From Sphingobium sp. TCM1 (GTDB lineage Bacteria; Pseudomonadota; Alphaproteobacteria; Sphingomonadales; Sphingomonadaceae), in NCBI RefSeq assembly GCF_001650725.1, contig NZ_LXVX01000034.1:310001-374000 (forward strand): a stretch of DNA of 64,000 bases, given 5' to 3'. The position numbers and the translations under genes are program-made. The stretch's first letter is position 1; the number at the start of each line of letters is the position of its first letter. Positions 18,318-26,489 of the stretch are shown in pieces. The notes under the pieces were generated by a model. The model was not told where the DNA came from. It was given only the letters and a program-made list of their open reading frames with translations, and did no database searches.

Positions 18318-19241
18318 ATGAGCGGCGGCAAAGACGACGAGGTAGACCAGCTTAGAAGCTTTAATCGGACCTACACAACCCATCTGGGCCTCCTCGAAAC
18401 ACACCTTGCCAACAGTAGGTTCACGTTGAGCGAGGGACGGATACTGTATGAGCTGGCGCACCGCCAGGAGCCTACAGCCGCCGAAATCGGACGAACCCTG
18501 CGTCTGGACCGCTCGCAAATAAGCCGCACGCTCAAGAGGTTTGCCGAGCAAGGGCTGATAATCTCGCGAGAAGACCCTGCTCATGGTCGCAATCAACTGT
18601 TGTCGCTCACCGCAAAGGGCAGGGTGGCGTTCGATAAGGCGGATCAGGGGGCACGAGACAGCGTTGCAGCCCTGCTGGATGCGCTACCCCTCTCTCGCCG
18701 CGCCGAGTTGCTCCGGGCAGTTTCGTCAATCAAAGAGGTTCTGGAAGCGAAGACCGCACCGGACCTTATCGTAAGAGAGCTTCGGACGGGCGATCTCGGG
18801 CTGATCGTCCATCGGCAGGCCGTCCTCTACGCCGCCGAATATGGTTATGATGGAAGTTACGAGACCTTGATCGCGCAGATACTCGCGGACTTCCACCGCA
18901 CCTTCGACCCACATCATGAAGCCGGATGGGTGGCCGAATGGGATGGGAAAATGGCGGGGTCGATCTTCCTCATGCGCTCGGAAGAACAAGCGATAGGCAA
19001 GCTTCGGCTGCTCTATGTCGAGCCGGATGCGCGAGGCGTTGGAGTGGGCCGTCAGTTGGTGGAGGCCTGCATCGCACGCGCTCGGACGGCCGGCTACAGG
19101 CAACTGGAGTTATGGACCGACAGTCAGCTGACATCCGCACGTCGGCTTTACGCTCGCGCTGGCTTCAAGCTGCGTGACACCAAGGTCGAGCGGCATTTCG
19201 GCCAGGACATCGGAAGCGAAACGTGGGCGATGGCTCTGTGA
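18318..19241 (+). CDS. MarR regulator fused to a GNAT acetyltransferase
   Basis: 307 residues. Residues ~1-145 form a MarR winged helix (ELAHRQEPTAAEIGRTLRLDRSQISRTLKRF as recognition region). Residues ~155-305 form a GNAT N-acetyltransferase with the acetyl-CoA loop EPDARGVGVGRQLVEACI and the end motif LYARAGFKL. This two-domain architecture is a known family. The gene stands alone with its own regulatory region and probably controls itself through the two upstream palindromes. Acetyl-transfer substrate unknown. Confidence 0.9.
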   Translation: MSGGKDDEVDQLRSFNRTYTTHLGLLETHLANSRFTLSEGRILYELAHRQEPTAAEIGRTLRLDRSQISRTLKRFAEQGLIISREDPAHGRNQLLSLTAKGRVAFDKADQGARDSVAALLDALPLSRRAELLRAVSSIKEVLEAKTAPDLIVRELRTGDLGLIVHRQAVLYAAEYGYDGSYETLIAQILADFHRTFDPHHEAGWVAEWDGKMAGSIFLMRSEEQAIGKLRLLYVEPDARGVGVGRQLVEACIARARTAGYRQLELWTDSQLTSARRLYARAGFKLRDTKVERHFGQDIGSETWAMAL

Positions 19242-19489
19242 ACTGACGGCGTAGTAAAGGACCGCCTGCCATGTAGACGCTACTTGTCATGCGCGAATGT
19301 CTGAGAGTGGGGGCGTTTGTTGCGGGTGAATTCTCGTCGTGCAGCGTCAGCTATCGTCGATAATCTCTTCAAAAGCCGCCATGCCGCTCGCCACCCCTCC
19401 GGTCCGCCAGGCTGGCGCGCGATATTGGTTGCAATATGCTACTGGATAGGCATGATGGCGCCATCCGACCATGAGAGAGGAGGAATGAG

Positions 19490-20134
19490 ATGATCATCCA
19501 TGGCGCCAGGCCGTCGCCCTTCGTGCGCAAGGTCATCGTCTTTGCCGCGGAGAAGGGGATCGCGATCGAGGTCCGGCCGGCAGGATTCGGGCGGGGCGAT
19601 CCGGTGTTCGCCAAAGCGTCGCCCTTCGGCAAGATGCCGGCGCTGGAGGATGGCGATTTCCTGATCAGCGATTCGACCGCGATCATAACCTATATGGATG
19701 CCCTGCATCCCGAACCCAACCTGATCCCGACCGATCCCAGGGCGCGGGCGCGGACCATCTGGTATGAGGAGTTTGGCGACACCATCGCCCAGGCGGCGGG
19801 CGCTCAGGTGTTTTTCAACCGGGTAGTGGGCAAGGCGATGAAGCTGCCGCACGATCCCGCGCTGGCGGATGCGGCGGAGGCCGAGAAGATGCCGGCCATC
19901 TACGACTATCTGGAAAGCGTGCTGCCGGAGAGCGGCTGGCTGGTGGAGGATCGCTTCACCTTGGCGGACATTGCCGCGGCCTGCCCGCTCATCAATGTCT
20001 GCTATTGTTCCAAGGGGTTGACGGCAGAACGCTGGCCCAGGGTCGTGGCATGGCTGGAGCGGATGAAGGCGCGCCCGAGCTTTGCCGAGGCGCTGGCGCA
20101 GGAAGCGGCGATCCTGGCGAGAATGGCGGCATGA
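19490..20134 (+). CDS. Glutathione S-transferase family protein
   Basis: 214 residues. The N-terminal thioredoxin-like half has GARPSPFVRKVIVFAAEKG and the cis-Pro/Glu-Asp-Ser-like GKMPALEDGDFLISDSTAI (glutathione-binding region). The helical C-terminal domain includes WLVEDRFTLADIAAAC, the conserved N-capping box. Start ATG 19490 has GGAGG at 19478-19483. Soluble, cytosolic; probably detoxifies electrophiles or acts as a glutathione-dependent dehalogenase/isomerase. Substrate cannot be inferred. Confidence 0.88.
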   Translation: MIIHGARPSPFVRKVIVFAAEKGIAIEVRPAGFGRGDPVFAKASPFGKMPALEDGDFLISDSTAIITYMDALHPEPNLIPTDPRARARTIWYEEFGDTIAQAAGAQVFFNRVVGKAMKLPHDPALADAAEAEKMPAIYDYLESVLPESGWLVEDRFTLADIAAACPLINVCYCSKGLTAERWPRVVAWLERMKARPSFAEALAQEAAILARMAA

Positions 20135-20293
20135 AGTAACCTATATGGAACATTTGCCTTGACATCGTCACGCTGCTGTGGCAGGAATGTGGATATTGGG
20201 AAAATGTGAGTCGCCGCCATGGCGGTTGCCAAGGGGCCGGTCCTGCGAAGGGCCGGCTCCTTTGTCGTGCGGCGCGGGTGACGGGGGACGGGC

Positions 20294-20845
20294 ATGGTGG
20301 CGGATGAGGGAGAGGAGCAGGCCGGCGATGCGCTGGTGGCGCAGCGGCAGGCGGCGGGTGGAGCGGTGCGGGCGCAGAAGCGCAGGCCGCGCCGGGACGG
20401 GTGGAGCAAGGCGGATGTCGGGCGGTTCATGGCGGTGCTGGCCGAAACCTGCAACGCCAGCGAGGCCGCGCGCGCGGTCGGCAAGTGCCGGGCCGGGGCC
20501 TATGACCGAAGGCGGCGCGACCCCGCCTTCGGCCGCGCCTGGGACGCGGCGCTCGACATGGGCTATGCCGAGATCGAGGCGATGCTGATGCGCGAGGTGC
20601 TGTTCGGCAGCGAGACGGAGGAGATCACGCTGGACGGCGAGGGCGTGGTGAAGGCGCGCAAGGTGAAGCGCGGGCGCAATCTGGCGATCGCGCTGCGGCT
20701 GCTGAGCTTCCACCATGACCGGGTGCTGAAGATCCGTGCGGCCAACGACGCAGGGGGGGATCGGCCCGACAGCCCGGACGCGGTGGCGCGAGTGCGGCGG
20801 GCGCTGGAGGAGATACGGCGAAGGCGGGCGACGGCGGGAGCATAG
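20294..20845 (+). CDS. GTA small terminase subunit (gp1)
   Basis: 183 residues. After a charged, disordered N-terminus, residues ~40-85 (W-S-K-A-D-V-G-R-F ... CNASEAARAVGKCRAGAYDRRRRDPAF) form the helix-turn-helix typical of small terminases, followed by helices (ALDMGYAEIEAMLMREVLFG) for oligomerisation. In RcGTA gp1 partners TerL to package host DNA by headful. It opens the cluster; three genes separate it from terL. Confidence 0.75.
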   Translation: MVADEGEEQAGDALVAQRQAAGGAVRAQKRRPRRDGWSKADVGRFMAVLAETCNASEAARAVGKCRAGAYDRRRRDPAFGRAWDAALDMGYAEIEAMLMREVLFGSETEEITLDGEGVVKARKVKRGRNLAIALRLLSFHHDRVLKIRAANDAGGDRPDSPDAVARVRRALEEIRRRRATAGA

Positions 20846-20953
20846 GGGCGCCGCGGCGGAGCGGCGGCGACGATCCGGTCCGGGTGCGCGACGGGCGACG
20901 CCTTAACCATTTTTGCCCCGGAACACATTGTGCAGGTGCAGCATTGGGCCGGA

Positions 20954-21184
20954 ATGACGTTGGAAAACAGGATATTGCAGCGACTGGCGGCCGGGCCGGT
21001 GGGGGATTTGACGATCGAAGGGGCGGCGGCGGACGAAATGGCGCTGACGCTGAAGATCATGGCGGCGCGGCGGCAGATTTGCATCCGGGCGGGGCAGGTG
21101 TCGCTGTTCTGGCACCGGCATATGATCCCGGCGCCGCGGATGGAGGCGGAGGCGGATCTGGTGGCGCGGCCGGTGATGGGGTGA
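20954..21184 (+). CDS. Small hypothetical protein in the GTA cluster
   Basis: 76 residues from ATG 20954 (a GTG at 20930 would add eight). Mostly helical; it contains NRILQRLAAGPVGDLTIEGAA, reminiscent of a winged-helix N-terminus, and a Trp/His-rich segment near the C-terminus. It follows gp1 in the same direction. Codon pattern is coding-like on this strand. I do not recognise the family. Confidence 0.45.
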   Translation: MTLENRILQRLAAGPVGDLTIEGAAADEMALTLKIMAARRQICIRAGQVSLFWHRHMIPAPRMEAEADLVARPVMG

Positions 21185-21603
21185 GTTGGGGTGGGCGCAT
21201 TGCTGGCGGAACGGGTCACGTCATATTTTTCAGCAGGAAGAACCCGTCCCATTTCAATGTCGTTCGATGCGTTCGCCAAGGTTCGCCGTGACGCCGACAG
21301 GCAGAGCGCCTCTGGCCTTGTTAGTCATGAGGCAGGTGTAACCGCCGCGCGCCATGTGCGACTGTTGCGCGCCTTCGCCTGAGATGCCAGCCTTCGCTGG
21401 CATGACGTTGGATTGGCTGCTTCTGCAATATCATGATTGATAGGCGGCCAGTCGCCTGTCGTCTCTTCCGTCACCCCAGCGGAGGCTGGGGTCTCAGGAG
21501 ACGGCGAGTCACCGCCTTTCAACGACCTTTGCAGGCGTTGGCTCAAAACCGCCATTTCGCCATCCATCCTTGGCCGGCGCGGGGTGCCGCGCCGGCCGGG
21601 CGA
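21185..21603. repeat. Intergenic stretch with two REP-like palindromes
   Basis: No convincing gene. Perfect palindromes ATGCCAGC-CTTC-GCTGGCAT (21384-21403) and ACCCCAGC-GGAG-GCTGGGGT (21473-21492) belong to the same family of interspersed repeats seen at 12535, 46412 and 51799. They mark the end of the gp1 segment and the start of inserted genes. Confidence 0.6.
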
Positions 21604-22284
21604 TCAGTTGGTCGCCTTGATTTCCAGCGACGGGTCGACCAGCGAGGTCTTGGTCGGGGCGGGCGCCGGAGCCGGAGCGGCTGCGGGCGTTGCGGCGGGA
21701 ACCGCGGCGACCGGGGTGGCGGGCGCGGCCGAGGGGGCGAAGGCGACGCTGATATCTTCGTCGAGGAACGCCGAGACCGGCGCGCCGAGCGGGATTTTCG
21801 CGCTGGTGCCGGTGGTGAAGAAGCCCGCGACCGGCACGAAGGCGATGGCGGCGACGACGCCGGCGGTGCCGGTGACGCCCTTGTCATCGAAGCTGCCGGT
21901 CAGGCGGATCTGGGTGCCATTGGCGCGGACATAGAGGACGCGGCCGTTGATGCGGCCGGACTTGCCCCACATGCCCTTGTTGCGGACGTCGGTGATCTCG
22001 CCCACCACCGGGCTGCCGAGCGGGATGACGGTCTGGCCGTTCAGCATGACGGCTTCGGCGACTTCGAGCTGGACGCGCTGGCCGATGCGCAGCTTCTTGC
22101 CCTCGGTCGTCAGCGGCTCGGCGGTCCTGAGCGACAGCTGGCTGCCCGCGCGCAGGATATTGCCGCCAGGCGTGGCGATGATGGTGGCGACCGGCGCGGC
22201 AGGCACGGTCGTGACCTGGGCGAGGACGGACGGTGCGCAGGCAAAGGCGATCGCGCCGAGAATGGCGCTGGAAACAGACTTCAT
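21604..22284 (-). CDS. Secreted protein of unknown function, inserted antisense in the GTA cluster
   Basis: 226 residues from ATG 22284 (six G's upstream serve as binding site; the TTG at 22299 would extend past the signal peptide). A signal peptide ends near VLAQ. The body (residues ~45-165) is beta-rich, with LRIGQRVQLEVAEAVMLNGQTVIPLGSPVVGEITDV, similar in feel to SAF/beta-clip or TrbI-like domains. The C-terminus is a Pro/Ala repeat tail. Periplasmic or surface. It is transcribed against the GTA genes and is not a phage protein. Confidence 0.6.
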   Translation of the reverse strand: MKSVSSAILGAIAFACAPSVLAQVTTVPAAPVATIIATPGGNILRAGSQLSLRTAEPLTTEGKKLRIGQRVQLEVAEAVMLNGQTVIPLGSPVVGEITDVRNKGMWGKSGRINGRVLYVRANGTQIRLTGSFDDKGVTGTAGVVAAIAFVPVAGFFTTGTSAKIPLGAPVSAFLDEDISVAFAPSAAPATPVAAVPAATPAAAPAPAPAPTKTSLVDPSLEIKATN

Positions 22285-22458
22285 TGGTATCCCCCCCAAA
22301 GTGACTCGGCTCCCCCGAGCCGAGGTGCATGACCTGCTCTTTGGCGGGGCAAGTCGTCAAGGGGTAAATATTTGATCCATATTGTTCTTTATTCGGAGCG
22401 GAGGGGAAAGGCGGCCGGTGGCTTTACAGGCGTGCAACAGGCGATATGAGTTTGGCTC

Positions 22459-23784
22459 ATGAAAAAGCTGATCCTGATCGCCGCCGCTTGTGCCTCCGCC
22501 CTGTGCGGCCCCGCTTTCGCGCAGGGGGGCGCCGGAAAGGGCGCGCCCGATCCGGCGCGGTTGAAGGCGACGGTGGAAAAGCTGGTGGGTTTCGGGACGC
22601 GGCATACGCTGTCGTCTGCGACCGACGCCAGGCGCGGGATCGGCGCGGCGCGGCGCTGGGGCGCGGCGGAGTTCGAGAAGATCGGCAGGACGTGCGGTGG
22701 GTGCCTGACGGTCGAGACGGTGGGGGACCGCTTCACCGGGCCGCGCGCGCCCGACGGCGTCGAGGTGGTGGACGTGCTGGCGATCCAGAAGGGAACAGGC
22801 GATCCCAATCAGGTGGTGATCGTCGCCGGGCATATCGACAGCCGGGTGAGCGACGTCATGAACGCGACCAGCGATGCGCCGGGCGCGAACGACAATGCGT
22901 CGGGCACGGCGCTGGTGATCGAGGCGGCGCGGGTGCTGGCGGGGGAAAAGTTCGATGGGACGATCGTCTATGCCCTGCTGTCGGGCGAGGAGCAGGGGCT
23001 GTGGGGCGGCAAGCTGCTTGCCAGCACGGCGAAAGCGCGCGGCTGGCAGGTGCGGGCGATGCTGAACAACGACATCGTCGGCAACACGATGGGCCAGAAC
23101 GGCAGACAAGTCGCCGACCGGGTGCGGGTGTTTTCGGAAGGCATCCGCTTTGCCGAGGACGAGAAGGCGGCGCGGACGCGGCGGGCGAGCGGCGGCGAGG
23201 ATGACGGGCCGTCGCGCGCGCTGGCCAAGAAGGTCGACGGCATCGCGGAAGCCAATCCGCAGATCGGCCTCGACGTGTTCGCGGTGCGGCGTTTCGACAG
23301 GTTCGGGCGCGGCGGGGATCATTCGCCCTTCCTGGAGCTGGGATTCCCGGCGGTGCGCTTTTCGGTGGGGATCGAAAATTATGACCGGCAGCATCAGGAC
23401 CTGCGGACCGAGAATGGCCGCGTCTATGGCGACACGGTCGAGGGGATGGATTTTTCCTATCTGGCGAAGGTGACGGCGCTGAACGTCGCGGCCTTGCGCG
23501 AGCTGGCCGATGCGCCGGCCGCGCCTGCGAGCGTGTCGCTGGACGGGGCGCTTTCCATGGATACGCGCGTCCTGTGGGACGGCGTGCCGGGGGCGGCGGG
23601 ATATAAGGTCTATTGGCGGCGGGCCGACGCGCAGGACTGGACCGACAGCCGCGTCGTGACCGGGGCGACCGAGACGCTGCTGAAGGATGTGGTCGTGGAC
23701 GATCATTTCATCGGCGTCGCGGCGGTGGGCAAGGATGGGGCCGAAAGCCTCGTGACCTTTGGCGGGATGGCGCCGCGGAAATAG
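22459..23784 (+). CDS. Secreted M28-family zinc aminopeptidase
   Basis: 441 residues with a signal peptide (residues 1-22, ending PAFAQ). Zinc-ligand motifs of the M28 family are in order: GHIDS (His), GANDNASG (Asp), GEEQGL (Glu pair), NNDIVG (Asp) and GGDHSPF (His). All look intact. Residues ~350-435 resemble a fibronectin-III-like domain (VLWDGVPGAAGYKVYWRR). It would trim peptides in the periplasm or outside. It lies between gp1 and terL on the GTA strand but has no phage counterpart, so it is an insertion or a passenger. Confidence 0.88.
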   Translation: MKKLILIAAACASALCGPAFAQGGAGKGAPDPARLKATVEKLVGFGTRHTLSSATDARRGIGAARRWGAAEFEKIGRTCGGCLTVETVGDRFTGPRAPDGVEVVDVLAIQKGTGDPNQVVIVAGHIDSRVSDVMNATSDAPGANDNASGTALVIEAARVLAGEKFDGTIVYALLSGEEQGLWGGKLLASTAKARGWQVRAMLNNDIVGNTMGQNGRQVADRVRVFSEGIRFAEDEKAARTRRASGGEDDGPSRALAKKVDGIAEANPQIGLDVFAVRRFDRFGRGGDHSPFLELGFPAVRFSVGIENYDRQHQDLRTENGRVYGDTVEGMDFSYLAKVTALNVAALRELADAPAAPASVSLDGALSMDTRVLWDGVPGAAGYKVYWRRADAQDWTDSRVVTGATETLLKDVVVDDHFIGVAAVGKDGAESLVTFGGMAPRK

Positions 23785-23866
23785 AAGGGTCGAGGTTCAG
23801 CCCATGCGGGTCACCTGACCTGACCCTCCGCCAATCCCGGATCGAACATTCAGAGGCGGGGTCAAC

Positions 23867-25177
23867 ATGCTTTCGGATCGGGAATGGCTGGCCGGCGAGG
23901 ACCGGACGGCGTGGGCGCGGCTGCGCGCGCGGCTGACGCAGGCGGCGGCCGAGCGGCTGGAGCGGGAATGGGCCTATCTGGCGCGGCCGGGGCAACTGCC
24001 GCCGGCGGGCGACTGGCGCATCTGGCTGATGATGGCGGGGCGCGGCTTTGGCAAGACGCGCGCAGGGGCGGAATGGGTGCGGGCGATCGCGGAGGGCGAT
24101 CCCGCCGCGCGGATCGCGCTGGTCGGCGCGACGCTGGGCGAGGCGCGCAGCGTGATGGTGGAAGGGGCGTCGGGGCTGCTATCCGTCGCGCCATGGTGGG
24201 CGCGGCCGGTCTATGCGCCGGCGCTGCGCAAGCTGACCTGGCCCAATGGCGCCGTGGCGATGCTGTTCGGCGCGGCCGAGCCGGAGTCGTTGCGCGGGCC
24301 GCAGTTCAGTCATGGCTGGGCCGACGAGATCGCCAAATGGGCGGGCGGCGAGGCGGCCTGGCATAATCTGATGATGGGGATGCGGCTGGGCGACGCGCCG
24401 CGCGTGCTGGCGACGACGACGCCCCGGCCGGTGCCGCTGGTGCGGGCGCTGGCGGCGAGAGATGGCACGGATGTGGTGGTGACGCGGGGGCGGACGGCGG
24501 ACAATGCGGCCAATCTGGCGCCGGGCTTCGTCGACGCCATGGCGGCGAGCTATGGCGGGACGCGGCTGGGGCGGCAGGAACTGGATGGTGAGCTGATCGA
24601 GGAGGTGGAGGGCGCGCTGTGGACCCGCGATCTGATCGAGCGGTGCCGGGTGGCGCATGTGCCGGGAATGCTGGGACGCGTGGTGGTGGCGGTCGATCCG
24701 CCCGCTTCGGCCGGGGGCGATGCGTGCGGCATCATTGTCGCCGGCACGGGCGGCGACGGGCGCGCCTATGTGATCGCCGACGCCAGCGTTTCGGGCGAGC
24801 GGCCCGAAGGCTGGGCGCGCGCGGTCGCGGCGGCGGCGATGGTGCATGGCGCCGACCGGGTGGTGGCCGAGGCCAATAATGGCGGCGCGATGGTGGAGAG
24901 CGTGCTGCGCGCGGCGGAGGAGACGATGCCGGTGCGGCTGGTCCATGCGAGCCGGGGGAAGGCGGCGCGGGCGGAGCCGGTGGCGGCGCTCTATGAGGCC
25001 GGGCGGGTGGCGCATCGCGGCGCTTTCCCCGAGCTGGAGGACCAGATGTGCGGATTGCTGGCGGGGGGAGCCTATGTCGGGCCGGGGCGGTCGCCCGATC
25101 GCGCCGATGCGCTGGTGTGGGCGCTGACCGATTTGATGCTGGGGAAACGCGGCGAGGCGCGGGTGCGGGGGATGTGA
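23867..25177 (+). CDS. GTA large terminase subunit (TerL, gp2)
   Basis: 436 residues. ATPase motor: Walker A-like AGRGFGKTRAG at ~55-65 and Walker B-type WADEIAKW. The nuclease half begins near VAVDPPASAGGDACGIIVAG (first metal-binding Asp), with the later acidic residues in RSPDRADALVWAL. Length fits RcGTA gp2. It cuts and pumps host chromosomal DNA into the procapsid. Upstream 82 bases separate it from the M28 gene. Confidence 0.93.
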   Translation: MLSDREWLAGEDRTAWARLRARLTQAAAERLEREWAYLARPGQLPPAGDWRIWLMMAGRGFGKTRAGAEWVRAIAEGDPAARIALVGATLGEARSVMVEGASGLLSVAPWWARPVYAPALRKLTWPNGAVAMLFGAAEPESLRGPQFSHGWADEIAKWAGGEAAWHNLMMGMRLGDAPRVLATTTPRPVPLVRALAARDGTDVVVTRGRTADNAANLAPGFVDAMAASYGGTRLGRQELDGELIEEVEGALWTRDLIERCRVAHVPGMLGRVVVAVDPPASAGGDACGIIVAGTGGDGRAYVIADASVSGERPEGWARAVAAAAMVHGADRVVAEANNGGAMVESVLRAAEETMPVRLVHASRGKAARAEPVAALYEAGRVAHRGAFPELEDQMCGLLAGGAYVGPGRSPDRADALVWALTDLMLGKRGEARVRGM

Positions 25178-25238
25178 GGGGAACCCCCGGCGACCGCAGG
25201 TCGTTTCTGATCCGGTAGATTTCGATGGAGTGAATGTC

Positions 25239-25577
25239 ATGAAGATGGCCAAGATTCTGGCGGCCGTCGTCGGTGTGTCGGTTGCCGCGACGCCGGTTCT
25301 GGCGGCCAGCCTCAACAGCAAGGATCGGGCGCGGGTCGCAAGGGCCGCGCCGCGTGATCGGGACGATGTGCGCTACTGCCTGCTCAAGGGCAAGCAGGGG
25401 CGCGACAAGGGCACGGTGATCGGCGCGGCCGGTGGCGCGGGCGTTGGACTGATCGCGGGCGGCAGTCTGGGCGAGACCTTGCTGGGCGCTGGCGCGGGTG
25501 CGCTGGCGGGCCGGGTGATCGGCAAGAGCGAGGGCACCAATTCGGTTTGCGACCGGGTGTTGGCGCGCAATCCTTGA
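25239..25577 (+). CDS. Small secreted glycine-zipper protein
   Basis: 112 residues from ATG 25239 (TGGAG at 25226-25230; a GTG at 25230 is less likely). Signal peptide (residues 1-24). Two cysteines frame a glycine-zipper region (GAAGGAGVGLIAGGSLGE ... GAGAGALAGRVIG) like those that insert in the outer membrane or oligomerise. Not a phage structural protein. Its 3' end (25544-25577) is repeated at 26284-26317, on the far side of the inserted TonB-like gene. Confidence 0.6.
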   Translation: MKMAKILAAVVGVSVAATPVLAASLNSKDRARVARAAPRDRDDVRYCLLKGKQGRDKGTVIGAAGGAGVGLIAGGSLGETLLGAGAGALAGRVIGKSEGTNSVCDRVLARNP

Positions 25578-25580
25578 GGC
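25544..25580 (+). repeat. 37-bp direct repeat, copy 1
   Basis: Covers the last codons, stop and three following bases of the glycine-zipper gene. Copy 2 at 26284-26320 is identical across all 37 bases; copies are 740 bases apart and bracket the minus-strand TonB-like gene. Confidence 0.95.
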
Positions 25581-26237
25581 CTATGGGCGCGGTGGCTTTT
25601 CTCGGTCTACAAAACTGACCCACGATCTGATGTCTGTTTCCCGCGGTCGCCCTTGATCGTCCAGAGCGGGCAAGTATCGCTGACCCAGCGCGACTAGACA
25701 CGCAGTGTCGTCATATTTGCGCGTGCCTGACGATTTCGTGATGCGACAGGATCGGGGCCGTCCGGTGGCGTCGAGCCGAGTGGTGTAATGGCTCAGCAGA
25801 TTATTCGCCTCGCGCGAGAGCTTGCCATCGACAGGTGATTTGCCGTCCATTGCGAGGGGGGTGGCGCCACCAAAGTCGGTTTGGAACGAAGGGGGGGCAG
25901 GTTCCCACAGTACGCGAAAGATTGGTACGGTCATGGGCGTACCATCTTTGCGTCGCACCGCCGCAATCCAGCCTAGTTTCATCATGATGAGTCGGCAGCT
26001 TGCGACTGCGATGCCTGTTCCCCCGACAATATCGGTGGGCGCGCAATCGAGTTGATCGGTGCCGTCGCGTCGCGCGATCTTCACGGTTGCCCAGCCCGCT
26101 GCTTCCGGCGGCAGGGCCACGAGTCTATAATCTTGGGAAGTCGAGAGAGCGAGCGGTATAGCGTTCGCCTTAACCGAATTTTGCAACTGCCCTGTCGTTT
26201 GAGCGAGAGCGAGCAGGCTTAGTGCGATGGGCCACAT
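25581..26237 (-). CDS. TonB-C-like secreted protein inside a repeat-bounded insert
   Basis: 218 residues from ATG 26237 (a longer open frame upstream is only the antisense of the portal gene). N-terminal signal-like helix (MWPIALSLLALAQ). The C-terminal ~90 residues (DGKLSREANNLLSHY, LDATGRPRSCRITKSSG, ACLVALGQRYLPALDDQGRP) match the TonB C-terminal-like domains abundant in sphingomonads, with two conserved cysteines. It lacks a TonB-style Pro-rich linker, so it may act as a stand-alone periplasmic protein. Its stop codon directly abuts repeat copy 1, so gene and repeats look like one inserted unit. Confidence 0.65.
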   Translation of the reverse strand: MWPIALSLLALAQTTGQLQNSVKANAIPLALSTSQDYRLVALPPEAAGWATVKIARRDGTDQLDCAPTDIVGGTGIAVASCRLIMMKLGWIAAVRRKDGTPMTVPIFRVLWEPAPPSFQTDFGGATPLAMDGKSPVDGKLSREANNLLSHYTTRLDATGRPRSCRITKSSGTRKYDDTACLVALGQRYLPALDDQGRPRETDIRSWVSFVDREKPPRP

Positions 26238-26283
26238 GACCCGATGTTTGATTGTTGCACCGTCTTTGTAAAGAGGCCGCACT

Positions 26284-26320
26284 GGTTTGCGACCGGGTGT
26301 TGGCGCGCAATCCTTGAGGC
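26284..26320 (+). repeat. 37-bp direct repeat, copy 2
   Basis: Identical to 25544-25580. Past this copy the sequence returns to GTA-cluster intergenic DNA leading to the portal gene. The copy contains a second, orphan 3' end of the glycine-zipper gene. Confidence 0.95.
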
Positions 26321-26441
26321 GGATAGCCTGCTCCGCTGCCACTGACGCGCTGCGCGCGCAGGTCTCGCTGCTCCTCCGGTAAACGGAAGGGGTGAAGGAT
26401 TTTCGAGTTCGGTAAGCGGCCTCGCCGCTGACCTTCACTAG

Positions 26442-26470
26442 CCCTCTCCCCCGGCGGGGAGAGGGTTTTT
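26442..26470 (+). terminator. Terminator-like hairpin just upstream of the portal gene
   Basis: Perfect 10-bp stem CCCTCTCCCC / GGGGAGAGGG (26442-26451, 26456-26465) with loop CGGC, followed by TTTTT. It lies 19 bases before the portal ATG, so it would stop or attenuate transcription arriving from terL. Confidence 0.75.
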
Positions 26471-26489
26471 GCGTTCTGGGGATGCTCAT

